Position numbers and translations under genes: made by a program | Assembly: GCA_900114805.1 (NCBI GenBank) | Contig: FOZN01000003.1 | Coordinates: 248,001-312,000 of the forward strand | Length of the DNA stretch: 64,000 nt | Source: Agrococcus baldri | Lineage (GTDB): Bacteria; Actinomycetota; Actinomycetes; Actinomycetales; Microbacteriaceae | Direction: 5' to 3' | Shown here: positions 50,310-58,985 of the stretch, piece by piece | Layout: every line of letters begins with the position of its first letter | Position numbering within the stretch: position 1 is the stretch's first letter | Notes under the pieces: model-generated | What the model was told of the DNA's origin: nothing | Seen by the model: only the letters and a program-made list of their open reading frames with translations | Database searches by the model: none

Positions 50310-51569
50310 ATGGATGCCGATGTGATCGTCGTCGGCGCGGGGCTGGCGGGACTGCAGAGCGCCCGCCGCCTGCAGGATCAGGGGTTCGACGCGCTGGTGC
50401 TCGAGGGGTCGGATGCGGTGGGCGGCCGGGTGCGCACCGACGTCGTCGACGGCTTCCGATGCGATCGCGGCTTCCAGGTGCTCAACCCCGCCTATCCGGC
50501 GGTCGACCGGTGGATCGACGTGCCGGCGCTCGAGCTGCAGCGGTTCGGCGTCGGTGCGATCGTGCGCGATGGCCGGAGCGCGACCACGCTCGCGCATCCG
50601 CTGCGCCATCCGCAGCACGCGCTCCGCACCCTCGCGAGCCGGCACGTGCCGCTGCGCGATGTGGCGGCGCTCGCGCGCTGGCTCGGGCCGACGCTCCTGC
50701 GGCCGCAGACGGCGACGCGCGCCGCGACCGACGAGACGCTCCGCGCCTCCCTCGACGCGGCAGGGCTCACCGGGCGGCTGCGGCGCGACGTCCTCGACCC
50801 CTTCCTGGCCGGCGTGCTCGCCGACAGCGGCGGCGACGCATCCGCCAACTACGTGCGGCTGCTGCTGCGCTCGTTCGCGCTCGGCGCGCCGGGTCTGCCG
50901 TCGCGCGGGATGCAGGCGCTGCCCGAGCAGCTCGCCGCGGGGCTGCACACCGCGGTACGGCTGAGAACCGCCGCGCGCGAGGTGCGCGAGGTGTCGAGTG
51001 GCGTCGAAGTCGCGACCGACGCTGGTTCGCTGCGGGCACGGGCAGCGGTCATCGCGGTCGGTCCGCAGCACGTCGCCGAGCTCGCATCGCTGCCCGCGCC
51101 TGCGACGCACGGCCTCACGACCTGGTGGTTCCGTGCCACCGGGCAGCCGCGCACCGGGCCCTTCCTGCTGCTCGATGCGTCGCGGCCGGGCGGCGGCCCG
51201 GCAGGCCCGATCTGGAACACGGCGGTCATCTCCCGCGTCGCGCCGTCGTACGCACCGCCGGGCGAGCATCTCGTGCAGGCGACGACGCTGCTCGGGGAGC
51301 CCGACGGTCGAGCCGACGAGCAGGCGGTTCGCCGTGACCTCGCCCGGCTCTACGGCACCTCGACGACACGGTGGGAGGTGCTCACGCACCACGTCGTGAC
51401 GCACACGCTGCCGGCGCAGCCACCCGGACCGATCGCCCGCGGACCGGTGTGGACGGGGGAGCGCGTGCTCGTCACGGGCGACCATCGCGAGACCGCATCG
51501 ATCCAGGGCGCGCTGGCCGCGGGTGTGCACGCGAGCCGCGCGGTCGCCGCCCGGCTCGGCCTCGCGTAG
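50310..51569 (+). CDS. FAD-dependent amine-oxidase-fold oxidoreductase
   Basis: This 419-residue flavoprotein has the Rossmann start VIVVGAGLAGLQSARRLQDQG, the VGGRVRTD motif after strand 2 and a C-terminal FAD block GERVLVTGDHRETASIQGALAAGVHASRA. It belongs to the flavin amine oxidase / phytoene-desaturase-like group; no carotenoid genes are near. AAGGAGG precedes the ATG at 50310, 38 bp after uvrA2, so the two may share a transcript. Confidence 0.88.
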   Translation: MDADVIVVGAGLAGLQSARRLQDQGFDALVLEGSDAVGGRVRTDVVDGFRCDRGFQVLNPAYPAVDRWIDVPALELQRFGVGAIVRDGRSATTLAHPLRHPQHALRTLASRHVPLRDVAALARWLGPTLLRPQTATRAATDETLRASLDAAGLTGRLRRDVLDPFLAGVLADSGGDASANYVRLLLRSFALGAPGLPSRGMQALPEQLAAGLHTAVRLRTAAREVREVSSGVEVATDAGSLRARAAVIAVGPQHVAELASLPAPATHGLTTWWFRATGQPRTGPFLLLDASRPGGGPAGPIWNTAVISRVAPSYAPPGEHLVQATTLLGEPDGRADEQAVRRDLARLYGTSTTRWEVLTHHVVTHTLPAQPPGPIARGPVWTGERVLVTGDHRETASIQGALAAGVHASRAVAARLGLA

Positions 51570-51643
51570 CGGAGTCCGTCGCCCGCCGCGCTCGCGCGGC
51601 CGAGGGCCCGCAGGCGCACGCACGGCCCGCACGCGCACGCAGC

Positions 51644-51820
51644 TCACTCCGAGGTCGGCGGCCTCCGGCTGCGCTTCGTCTCGGAGCGCTTGCTCTTGGC
51701 CTCGAGCCGCCGACGCTGCGACCCCTTCGTGGGCCGGGTCGGCCGCCGTGCGGCGCGAGGTGCGACCGTCTTGATCGTCGTGACGGTCAGACGTGCGGAG
51801 CGCAGCGGCGGAAGTGTCAT
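51644..51820 (-). CDS. Free-standing ArfB-tail-like small protein (possible gene remnant)
   Basis: The 58-codon frame ends in a sequence strongly similar to the C-terminal tail of the ArfB encoded at 45648-46088: VAP-x-AARR-x-T-x-PTKGS-x-RRR, then AK-x2-RSETK-x2-RRPP. The catalytic GGQ domain is absent. It has an ATG and an intact frame, and begins 3 nt after the stop of the upstream gene, as in an operon. It is either the surviving end of a second arfB or a real small protein made only of the ribosome-channel-binding tail. The spacer 51570-51643 shows nothing else. Confidence 0.55.
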   Translation of the reverse strand: MTLPPLRSARLTVTTIKTVAPRAARRPTRPTKGSQRRRLEAKSKRSETKRSRRPPTSE

Positions 51821-51823
51821 CCG

Positions 51824-52420
51824 CTATCGCGCCGCCGCCCAGCCGTCTGGGACCCAGTCGAAGTCGCGGGAGCGGGCCGTGCTGAGCTGGGCGACGGCAT
51901 CGCTGGCTGCGTCGGCCGCGAGAGATGCCAGCTGGTCCTCGATCCCGCGCTGCGCGAGCGCGCAGGCGAGCTCGCGCCGGAGGTCGACCGGCAGCTCGAC
52001 CGTGCTGGTGACGCATACGAGCGCGATCGCGAGCACGTGCTCGTCGGACAGCGCTTCGATGCCGCGGGAGCGCTGCTCGGCCCGCGTCTCCTGGCTGCGC
52101 TCCCAGGCCGTCTGCTCGCGCTGCGCCATCGCGGCGAGCCAGTCGTAGTCGCCGTGCTCGTCGAGCTGTCGCAGGCGGGGCAGGGCGAGCTCGGCGGTCA
52201 GCTGGCGCTCCTCGAGCGGCAGCATGCGGCGGATCTGCATCGGCAGGCTCGTCGGTGTGCGCCCGATCCGCCGCGCGATCTGCTCGATGGTCGCCCCGGA
52301 TCGGCAGGCCTGCATGATGGCGGCGAAGTCCTCCTCCGCCCACGGTTGTCCGCTCCGCGGGGTGGGCGTGTTGCGGAACTCAGCCAAGAGCTGGTCATCG
52401 TCGGAAGTGGGTTCATCCAT
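51824..52420 (-). CDS. Uncharacterised protein with N-terminal helix-turn-helix-like region
   Basis: The 198-residue protein is soluble and mostly helical. Residues about 26-66 (WAEEDFAAIMQACRSGATIEQIARRIGRTPTSL) resemble a Myb/SANT or GcrA-like trihelix. The rest, with VLAIALVCVTSTVELPVDLRRELACALAQRGIEDQLASL, matches nothing I know. The start is the ATG at 52420, divergent from the ABC-F gene. It is tightly coupled to the ArfB-tail frame behind it. Confidence 0.65.
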   Translation of the reverse strand: MDEPTSDDDQLLAEFRNTPTPRSGQPWAEEDFAAIMQACRSGATIEQIARRIGRTPTSLPMQIRRMLPLEERQLTAELALPRLRQLDEHGDYDWLAAMAQREQTAWERSQETRAEQRSRGIEALSDEHVLAIALVCVTSTVELPVDLRRELACALAQRGIEDQLASLAADAASDAVAQLSTARSRDFDWVPDGWAAAR

Positions 52421-52515
52421 GAGCGCACTGTGCACGCGATGGCGGGCGCGGCGCGTGAGGGCAGCGAGCAGGTGTGGAGAACGTCGGTCGGCGGCTGCGC
52501 TGAGAGGATGGCCGG

Positions 52516-54165
52516 ATGACCGCAACGCTCGTCGCCCAGTCGCTCGCCGGCGGCCACGGCCACCGCACCCTCTTCGACTCGCTCGACCTCACCGTCGCGC
52601 CCGGCGACGTCGTCGGCGTGGTCGGGGTGAACGGCGCGGGCAAGTCGACGCTGCTGCGCATCCTCGCAGGCATCGACGAGCCGCAGGCCGGCAGCGTCTC
52701 GCTCGCGCCGGCCGACGCCTTCGTCGGCTTCCTCCCGCAGGAGCACGAGCGCGTGCCCGGCGAGAGCGTCGTCGAGTACATCGGTCGCCGCACGGGCACC
52801 GCGCGGGCGACCAGGGAGATGGATGTCGCCGCAGCGGCGCTGGCCGACCCGGCACCCGCGAGCGGTGCGGACCCGGCCGACGTCTACGCATCCGCTCTCG
52901 ACCGATGGCTCGCCAGCGGTGCTGCCGACCTCGACGAGCGGCTGCCGATCGTGCTGGCCGAGCTCGGGCTCGAGGTGGACGGCGGGGCCATGATGACCTC
53001 GCTCTCGGGCGGGCAGGCGGCGCGCGTCGGGCTCGCCGCGCTGCTGCTGAGCCGTTTCGACATCGTGCTGCTCGACGAGCCCACCAATGACCTCGACCTC
53101 GACGGGCTCGAACGGCTCGAGGCCTTCGTGCAGGGTCTGCGCGGCGGCGTCGTGCTGGTCAGCCACGACCGCGAGTTCCTCGCGCGCTGCGTGACGCGCG
53201 TGCTCGAGCTCGACCTGGCGCAGTCGTCGAACCGCATCTACGGCGGCGGCTACGACTCCTATCTGGAGGAGCGGGCGACGGTGCGCCGGCACGCGCGCGA
53301 GCAGTACGACGAGTTCGCCGAGAAGAAGGCGGATCTCGTCGCGCGCGCCCGCACGCAGCGAGAGTGGTCGAGCCAGGGCGTGCGCAACGCCATGAAGAAG
53401 GCGCCCGACAACGACAAGAACCGCCGCCGGGCGATGACGGAGTCGAGCGAGAAGCAGGCGCAGAAGGTGCGGCAGATGGAGAGCCGCATCGCGCGGCTCG
53501 ACGAGGTCGAGGAGCCGCGCAAGGAATGGCAGCTCGAGTTCACGATCGGCGCGGCACCGCGGTCGAGCTCCGTCGTCTCGACGCTCAGCGGCGCCGTGCT
53601 GCGGCAGGGCGATTTCACGCTCGGGCCGGTGTCGCTGCAGGTGAACGCGGGGGAGCGCATCGGCATCACCGGCCCGAACGGGGCGGGCAAGTCGACGCTG
53701 CTGCGCGCGCTGCTGGGCACGCAGGCGCCCGATGAGGGGTCGGCGAGCCTGGGCGCGAGCGTGCAGATCGGCGAGATCGACCAGGCGCGCTCGCTGCTGG
53801 CGGGCACGCGGCCGCTCGCGACGGCCTTCGAGTCGCTCGTGCCGGAGATGGCATCTGGCGAGGTGCGCACGCTGCTGGCGAAGTTCGGGCTGCGCGCCGA
53901 TCACGTCGGCCGGCCGGTGGACGAGCTCTCGCCCGGCGAGCGCACGCGGGCGGCGATGGCGCTGCTGCAGGCCCGCGGCGTGAACGTGCTGGTGCTCGAC
54001 GAGCCGACGAACCACCTCGACCTGGTGGCGATCGAGCAGCTCGAGCAGGCGCTCGAGAGCTACGACGGCACGCTCCTGCTGGTGACCCACGACCGGCGGA
54101 TGCTCGCCACGGTGCGGACGGATCGGCATTGGCACGTCGATGGAGGCCGGGTCACCGAGCTCTGA
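52516..54165 (+). CDS. ABC-F family ATPase
   Basis: The 549-residue soluble protein has two ABC domains (Walker A GVNGAGKSTLLRIL and GPNGAGKSTLLRAL; signatures SLSGGQAARVGLA and ELSPGERTRAAMA; DEPTNDLDLD and DEPTNHLDLV) joined by a charged linker (residues about 250-345, KKADLVARARTQREWSSQG). There are no membrane segments. ABC-F proteins act on the ribosome; some confer antibiotic resistance by dislodging drugs. Linker length alone does not settle which class. Its ATG at 52516 is preceded by GAGAGG. Confidence 0.92.
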   Translation: MTATLVAQSLAGGHGHRTLFDSLDLTVAPGDVVGVVGVNGAGKSTLLRILAGIDEPQAGSVSLAPADAFVGFLPQEHERVPGESVVEYIGRRTGTARATREMDVAAAALADPAPASGADPADVYASALDRWLASGAADLDERLPIVLAELGLEVDGGAMMTSLSGGQAARVGLAALLLSRFDIVLLDEPTNDLDLDGLERLEAFVQGLRGGVVLVSHDREFLARCVTRVLELDLAQSSNRIYGGGYDSYLEERATVRRHAREQYDEFAEKKADLVARARTQREWSSQGVRNAMKKAPDNDKNRRRAMTESSEKQAQKVRQMESRIARLDEVEEPRKEWQLEFTIGAAPRSSSVVSTLSGAVLRQGDFTLGPVSLQVNAGERIGITGPNGAGKSTLLRALLGTQAPDEGSASLGASVQIGEIDQARSLLAGTRPLATAFESLVPEMASGEVRTLLAKFGLRADHVGRPVDELSPGERTRAAMALLQARGVNVLVLDEPTNHLDLVAIEQLEQALESYDGTLLLVTHDRRMLATVRTDRHWHVDGGRVTEL

Positions 54166-54230
54166 TCTGCTCGCCGGCCGGATGCGCGGGCGGCGGCCCC
54201 GTCGGGGTTAGCCTGTGCCCGGGAGGCACG

Positions 54231-54938
54231 ATGCTCTACGCGCTGCTCTGGGGCGGGATCGCCGCCTCGTCGCTGCTGATCGGCGCGGCGCTCGCCGTCG
54301 TGCGGCAATGGTCTGAGGTCGCGATCGGCGTCGTCCTCGCCTTCGGTGCCGGTGCACTGATGGCGAGCGTCGCCTTCGAGCTCGCCGAGGGCGGGCTGCG
54401 TGACGGCGGCCCGCTCGCCGTCGGGGCGGGCCTGGCCGCCGGCGCCCTCGCCTACTTCTTCGCCGATCGCGGTGTCGAGCGGTGGTCGGGTCGCAAGGGC
54501 GCGAGTGCCGCAGGAGCGCCGCTTGCGATCGGCGCGCTGCTGGACGGCATCCCCGAGCAGGCGGTGCTGGGGATCGGTCTGGCCGGTGGCGGCGCGGTCA
54601 GCATCGCGCTGCTGGTGTCGGTGTTCGTCTCGAACCTGCCCGAATCGATCGGCGCATCCGCCGACATGCTCGCCGTGGGGCGCTCGCGCCGCTTCGTGCT
54701 GCTGCTCTGGGTCGGGGTCGCAGCCGTGAGCGTGCTGGCGGCGGTGGCGGGCGCGCTGGTCGCGGACATCGCCTCGCCGGCGCTCGCGGGTGTCGTCGAC
54801 GGCTTCGCGGCGGGTGCGCTGCTGGTGATGCTCGTGGACGCGATGATCCCGGAGGCGAGGCAGAAGGCGCGGGACCTCGCCGGCCTCGCGACCGTGGTCG
54901 GCTTCGCCGTCGCCGCGGCGCTGTCGCTGCTCGTCTGA
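54231..54938 (+). CDS. ZIP-family metal transporter
   Basis: The 235-residue protein has seven or eight hydrophobic segments; ALLDGIPEQAVLGIGL and VFVSNLPESIGAS are degenerate forms of the ZIP segment IV and V motifs (HN-PEG, HN-PE), with both histidines missing and the prolines and glutamates kept. Substrate is therefore uncertain. It starts at ATG 54231 after GGGAGG and lies between the ABC-F and Crp/Fnr genes. Confidence 0.82.
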   Translation: MLYALLWGGIAASSLLIGAALAVVRQWSEVAIGVVLAFGAGALMASVAFELAEGGLRDGGPLAVGAGLAAGALAYFFADRGVERWSGRKGASAAGAPLAIGALLDGIPEQAVLGIGLAGGGAVSIALLVSVFVSNLPESIGASADMLAVGRSRRFVLLLWVGVAAVSVLAAVAGALVADIASPALAGVVDGFAAGALLVMLVDAMIPEARQKARDLAGLATVVGFAVAAALSLLV

Positions 54939-54973
54939 GGCATGCCGCGCCGGCGCGTGCCAGAGTGAGCCGT

Positions 54974-55753
54974 GTGAGCACGCAGACGAACCCGGCGTTC
55001 GAGCCGCCGGGCGGACGCCGGGTGATCCCCGTCCGGACCAGCTACGCGCCCTCGCACACGTGCTCGCCGGCGCTGCGCATGCGCGTGCTCCGGCAGACGC
55101 CGCTGTTCGCCGAGCTCTCCGACGACGAGCTGCGCTCGATCGACGCGCGGATGACGAACTTCCACGCGGATCCGAACGACATCATCCACCGGCAGGGTGA
55201 TCGCGCGCAGCACTTCTACGTGCTCGCCGCCGGGCGCATGAAGGCCTACCGCACCAGCTCAGAGGGACAGCAGGCGGTCGTGGACCTGCTCGGCTCCGGG
55301 GATGCCTTCGGCGGCGTCGACTCCTTCGGTCGCGCCGAGCACGCGGAGACGGTCGAGGCGCTCACGACCGCGTGCGTGCTGCGCATCGACGCCGACGGCT
55401 TCCACCGCATCCTGCGCGAGTTCCCGCCGGTGGCGCTGCGCCTGATCGATGACCTGGCCGATCAGCTGCTGGAGTCCCGCGAGGCCGTCACGCAGCGCTC
55501 GACCACCGTCACGCAGCGTGTCGCGGCCACGCTGCTGCGACTGGCGGCCAAGTTCGGCGAGCGCGACGATGACCGCGCCGGCATCCTCATCCAGCTGCCG
55601 CTGACCCGTGCAGACCTCGCCGGCATGACCGGCTCGACGGCAGAGTCGGTCTCCCGGGCGATGAGCCGGATGCGCTCGGCCGGCCTGGTCGAGTCGGGTC
55701 GACGCTGGACGCGGATCGTCGACGTCGCTGGGCTCCAGCGCCTCGCAGACTGA
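54974..55753 (+). CDS. Crp/Fnr-family transcriptional regulator
   Basis: The 259-residue protein has a cyclic-nucleotide-like beta barrel (residues about 45-165, DDIIHRQGDRAQHFYVLAAGRMKAY) and a C-terminal Crp-type winged helix (ADLAGMTGSTAESVSRAMSRMRSAGLV) in which E-x2-SR reads the TGA half-site. The N-terminal extension has a single cysteine, so an Fnr-type 4Fe-4S cluster is unlikely. It starts at GTG 54974. It probably governs the HMA chaperone/P1B ATPase genes that follow; a TGA-N6-TCA site lies before them. Confidence 0.88.
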   Translation: MSTQTNPAFEPPGGRRVIPVRTSYAPSHTCSPALRMRVLRQTPLFAELSDDELRSIDARMTNFHADPNDIIHRQGDRAQHFYVLAAGRMKAYRTSSEGQQAVVDLLGSGDAFGGVDSFGRAEHAETVEALTTACVLRIDADGFHRILREFPPVALRLIDDLADQLLESREAVTQRSTTVTQRVAATLLRLAAKFGERDDDRAGILIQLPLTRADLAGMTGSTAESVSRAMSRMRSAGLVESGRRWTRIVDVAGLQRLAD

Positions 55754-55800
55754 ACCACCGCATCCGCTCGACGAATGCCACGACGACGGATCTGCAGCAG

Positions 55801-55816
55801 CATGACGGGCGTCATG
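55801..55816. promoter_or_regulatory. Crp/Fnr-type operator before the HMA chaperone gene
   Basis: CATGAC-GGGC-GTCATG is a perfect palindrome with TGA and TCA exactly 6 bp apart, the Crp/Fnr half-site geometry. A TAGATT -10-like box follows at about 55836-55841, so a bound regulator would sit at an activator position. The Crp/Fnr gene ends 48 bp upstream. Confidence 0.55.
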
Positions 55817-55888
55817 GTCGGTTCGCTGCCCGCTTCCTAGATTGAGATCGAGCCTCCAGCCGGAGGCCGATCCAGGAGGAGGATGGTC

Positions 55889-56125
55889 ATGACCACCACG
55901 ACGACACCCACGCACACGAAGCTCCGCGCGGAAGGCTTCTCCTGCCCCTCGTGCGTGACGAAGATCGAGAAGCAGGTCGGGCGGCTGGATGGCGTCGAGG
56001 CCGTGCAGGTGCACTTCGCGTCCTCGCGCATCGAGGTCGAGCATGACGCCGCCAAGGTGAGCGTCGACGAGATCGTCGACGCGGTCGCCAAGGCCGGCTA
56101 CGTCTCGAAGCCCTCGGCCTTCTGA
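55889..56125 (+). CDS. Heavy-metal-associated (HMA) copper-chaperone-like protein
   Basis: The 78-residue ferredoxin-like HMA domain has the metal motif F-S-C-P-S-C (M-x-C-x2-C type with Phe in place of Met) and ends AVAKAGYVSKPSAF. It would carry Cu(I) or Zn/Cd to the ATPase encoded downstream, which has no N-terminal metal domain of its own. Of two ATGs (55883, 55889) the second has AGGAGGAGG at a good distance. Confidence 0.9.
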   Translation: MTTTTTPTHTKLRAEGFSCPSCVTKIEKQVGRLDGVEAVQVHFASSRIEVEHDAAKVSVDEIVDAVAKAGYVSKPSAF

Positions 56126-56130
56126 GCCCC

Positions 56131-56160
56131 GCCGCCGCAGAGCAGCGTCTCTGCGGCGGC
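56131..56160 (+). terminator. Hairpin between the HMA chaperone and P1B ATPase genes
   Basis: A perfect 12-bp stem (56131-56142 with 56149-56160) with a 6-nt loop starts 6 nt after the chaperone stop. No T-tract follows. It may partially terminate or stabilise the upstream message, giving more chaperone than ATPase. Confidence 0.65.
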
Positions 56161-56208
56161 CCATCCGTCGCAGCGTACGAGCAGAGCTGAGCAGAGAAGA
56201 GCAGGACC

Positions 56209-58137
56209 GTGAACAGGTTGCGGAAGGTCGCGGCAGGGCGATGGTTCGTCCCCGCAGTGTCGGGCACGCTGATCGTGCTGTCGTTCGTCGCCGATCGCGC
56301 GCTGGGGATGACCCTCGCGGGCGACCTCCTGATGGTCGCGGCGGCCCTCGTCGCAGGCAGGCGCATCGCCGTCGGCGCGGTGCGATCGCTGCTCGCGAAG
56401 CACATCGGCATCGACCTGCTGGTGTCGGTCGCCGCGATCGGCGCGATCATCATCGCCAACTACTGGGAGGCGGCCGCCGTCACGTTCCTGTTCGCGGTCG
56501 GGCACGCGCTCGAGGCCGCGACACTGAACCGCACGCGCGCTGCCCTCGCCGCGCTCGTCGCGGTCGCCCCCGACGTCGCCGTCGTGCTTCGCGACGGCCG
56601 ACAGGTCGAGGTGCAGGCCGGCGCGGTAGTGCCCGACGAGACGGTGCTGGTGAAGAACGGTGCGAAGGTGCCTGTCGATGGCATCGTGATCGACGGCTCC
56701 GCAGGCATCGACGAAGCCTCCATCACGGGTGAGTCGATTCCGGTCGAGAAGTCGGCCGGCGACCGGGTGTTCGCCGGCACCGTCTCGCGCAGCGGCTTCC
56801 TGCAGGTGCGCGCGACCGGCATCGGCGCCGACACCACGCTCGCGCGCATCATCCACCGCGTGGAGGAGGCGCAGGACGCGAAGGCGAAGACGCAGTCGTT
56901 CATCGACCGCTTCTCGCGCTGGTACACGCCCGGCGTGATGGTGCTGGCGCTCGCCGCCGGCCTCGTCAGCGGCGACGTCGTGCTGGCGCTCACGCTGCTG
57001 GTCATCGGCTGCCCGGGCGCGCTCGTGATCTCGATCCCGGTCGCCATCGTGGCGGGCATCGGCCGCGCCGCCAAGGACGGCATCCTCATCAAGGGCGGCG
57101 AGTTCCTCGAGACCTCCGCGAGGATCGACGTGGTCGCGGTCGACAAGACCGGCACCATCACCGAGGGGCGCCCGGAGCTGACGGATGTCGTCGTGCTCGA
57201 CCCGACGCTCGAGCGCTCCGACGTGCTGCAGTGGGCGGCGCGCGCCGAGGCCGGCTCCGAGCACCCGCTCGCCAAGCCGATCCTCGACGCCGCAGACGCC
57301 GAAGGGCTCCGCTACGCCCTGCCGGAACGCATCGAACCGATCGTCGGCAAGGGGATCGCGGTCACGTCCGGGGGCCGTCGCGTGCTCATCGGCAACGCCG
57401 CGCTGCTCGAGCAGTTCGGCATCGTCGACGACGGCAGCGCCGCGCGTGCTGCCGAAGCGCTCGCGCGCCGCGGGCGGACGCCGATGATCATCGCGGTCGA
57501 CGACGCCGCCATCGGTGTCGTGGCGGTCGCAGACACGCTGCGCGCCGACGCCGCAGCGATGGTGGCGAGCCTGCACGAGGCGGGCGTGCGGCGCGTCATC
57601 ATGCTCACCGGCGACGTGCAGCCCGTCGCCGACGCGATCGCCGACGCCACCGGCATCGACGACGTGCGCGCGGGACTGCTGCCGGAGGACAAGCTCGATG
57701 CCGTCCGCGAGCTGCAGCGGGCCGGCCACACGGTCGCGATGGTGGGCGACGGCGTCAACGACGCCCCGGCGCTCGCGATCGCCGACATCGGCGTCGCGAT
57801 GGGTGCGGCAGGCTCCGCCGTGGCGGTCGAGACCGCCGACATCGCACTCATGGGCGACAACCTGCTGAAGCTGCCCGAGGCGATCTCGCTCGCGAAGCGC
57901 ACCGTGTCGGTCATGCGGCAGAACATCGCGATCGCGCTCATCACGGTGGTGGCGCTGCTCGCAGGCGTCTTCCTGGGCGGCGTGACGATGGCCATCGGCA
58001 TGCTCGTGCACGAAGGATCCGTGCTCGTGGTGATCGCCAACGCGATGCGGCTGCTGCGCCGGCGGACGGCGGCTGCCTCCGCTCGCCGGGTGGCGCGAGC
58101 GGCCGAGCGCGACCGGCTGCCCGCAAGGACGAGCTGA
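56209..58137 (+). CDS. P1B-type heavy-metal-translocating ATPase with CPG metal motif
   Basis: The 642-residue membrane pump has the TGES loop, the phosphorylated D312 in DKTGT, SEHPLA (the HP motif of P1B pumps) and GDGVNDAPAL. The intramembrane metal motif is C268-P269-G270 (IGCPGALVIS), where CPC, SPC or CPH are usual. It has no N-terminal metal domain. About eight membrane segments are expected; it exports a soft or divalent metal, which one is unclear given the CPG motif. It starts at GTG 56209; convergent with the next gene after 16 bp. Confidence 0.92.
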   Translation: MNRLRKVAAGRWFVPAVSGTLIVLSFVADRALGMTLAGDLLMVAAALVAGRRIAVGAVRSLLAKHIGIDLLVSVAAIGAIIIANYWEAAAVTFLFAVGHALEAATLNRTRAALAALVAVAPDVAVVLRDGRQVEVQAGAVVPDETVLVKNGAKVPVDGIVIDGSAGIDEASITGESIPVEKSAGDRVFAGTVSRSGFLQVRATGIGADTTLARIIHRVEEAQDAKAKTQSFIDRFSRWYTPGVMVLALAAGLVSGDVVLALTLLVIGCPGALVISIPVAIVAGIGRAAKDGILIKGGEFLETSARIDVVAVDKTGTITEGRPELTDVVVLDPTLERSDVLQWAARAEAGSEHPLAKPILDAADAEGLRYALPERIEPIVGKGIAVTSGGRRVLIGNAALLEQFGIVDDGSAARAAEALARRGRTPMIIAVDDAAIGVVAVADTLRADAAAMVASLHEAGVRRVIMLTGDVQPVADAIADATGIDDVRAGLLPEDKLDAVRELQRAGHTVAMVGDGVNDAPALAIADIGVAMGAAGSAVAVETADIALMGDNLLKLPEAISLAKRTVSVMRQNIAIALITVVALLAGVFLGGVTMAIGMLVHEGSVLVVIANAMRLLRRRTAAASARRVARAAERDRLPARTS

Positions 58138-58153
58138 CGGGTGCGCCCGCGTA

Positions 58154-58936
58154 TCAGCCGTGCAGCGCCAGCTTGGCACGCGTCGTGCGTCGGCGCACGA
58201 GCCCGAGCCGGTCGTCGATGCGGGCGCGGGCGGTGAGCCTGCGAGTCGTCCATGGTGCGGTCATGATCGCCCACACGACGGCAACCATCAGCGCCTCCCA
58301 GCCGATGTAGATCGGCCACGGCCCGAGCGCGTCCAGGATCGATGGACCCTCGGGCGCGCGGCTGAGGTAGCCGTAGTTCGCGCCCGTCACCGAGTTGGCC
58401 ACCAGGGCGACGGCAGCCCAGCCAACGGTCAGCACGAAGGCGGTGCCGTAGCCGAACCAGGTGGGCTGGAAGCCGAGCCCCCAGACCAGCACCACGGGGG
58501 CGAGCAGGGCGGCGATGTGCAGCAGCCAGTACATCGCGAACTCCAGCGCCGGCACCTGGAAGTAGTTGAGGTCGGGGGTGACGAACGACTGCAGGTTCAG
58601 CGTCAGGCCCCAGAAGTACGACACCGCGATCGCCCAGCCCGATCGGGTGATGAGCGCGATGGCCGTGACCAGCCGCAGGGCGTCCGAGAAGTGGAACGGG
58701 AGCGACTCGTTGATGTCCCAGTTCGCTGGCAGTATGCCCCACGCCATCCACAGCAGCGTCAGCACGAGCAGGATCCAGCCGGAGCGCGTGATCCACCTCT
58801 CCGCGCGCCGGACGTCTTTCGCCCTGCGGATCGCGAGGGGGAGCGCGACGATCAGCGCGACGGTCACCGCGAGCACGAGCAGGTGCTCCACGCCATATGG
58901 CTGCATGCGGTCGATCGGCACGACGCGGAGGATCAT
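58154..58936 (-). CDS. TIGR02206/YwaF-family membrane protein
   Basis: The 260-residue protein has six or seven hydrophobic segments. The N terminus GVEHLLVLAVTV and block LPFHFSDALRLVTAIALIT, then FWGLTLNLQSFVTPDLNYF, are typical of the YwaF family, which has no known function. The start is the ATG at 58936. Confidence 0.85.
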   Translation of the reverse strand: MILRVVPIDRMQPYGVEHLLVLAVTVALIVALPLAIRRAKDVRRAERWITRSGWILLVLTLLWMAWGILPANWDINESLPFHFSDALRLVTAIALITRSGWAIAVSYFWGLTLNLQSFVTPDLNYFQVPALEFAMYWLLHIAALLAPVVLVWGLGFQPTWFGYGTAFVLTVGWAAVALVANSVTGANYGYLSRAPEGPSILDALGPWPIYIGWEALMVAVVWAIMTAPWTTRRLTARARIDDRLGLVRRRTTRAKLALHG

Positions 58937-58985
58937 TCTTGCAGTCTAGGCAAAAGGTTGGGCCGCGCGGTGCAGCGCTGCACGG

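Noticed and set aside
56165-56205. Another copy of the 66-bp palindromic repeat (GAGCAGAG motifs before the P1B ATPase gene)
   Set aside because: Short GAGCAGAG words recur, but neither the GATTTCTCC block nor the inverted end is present.
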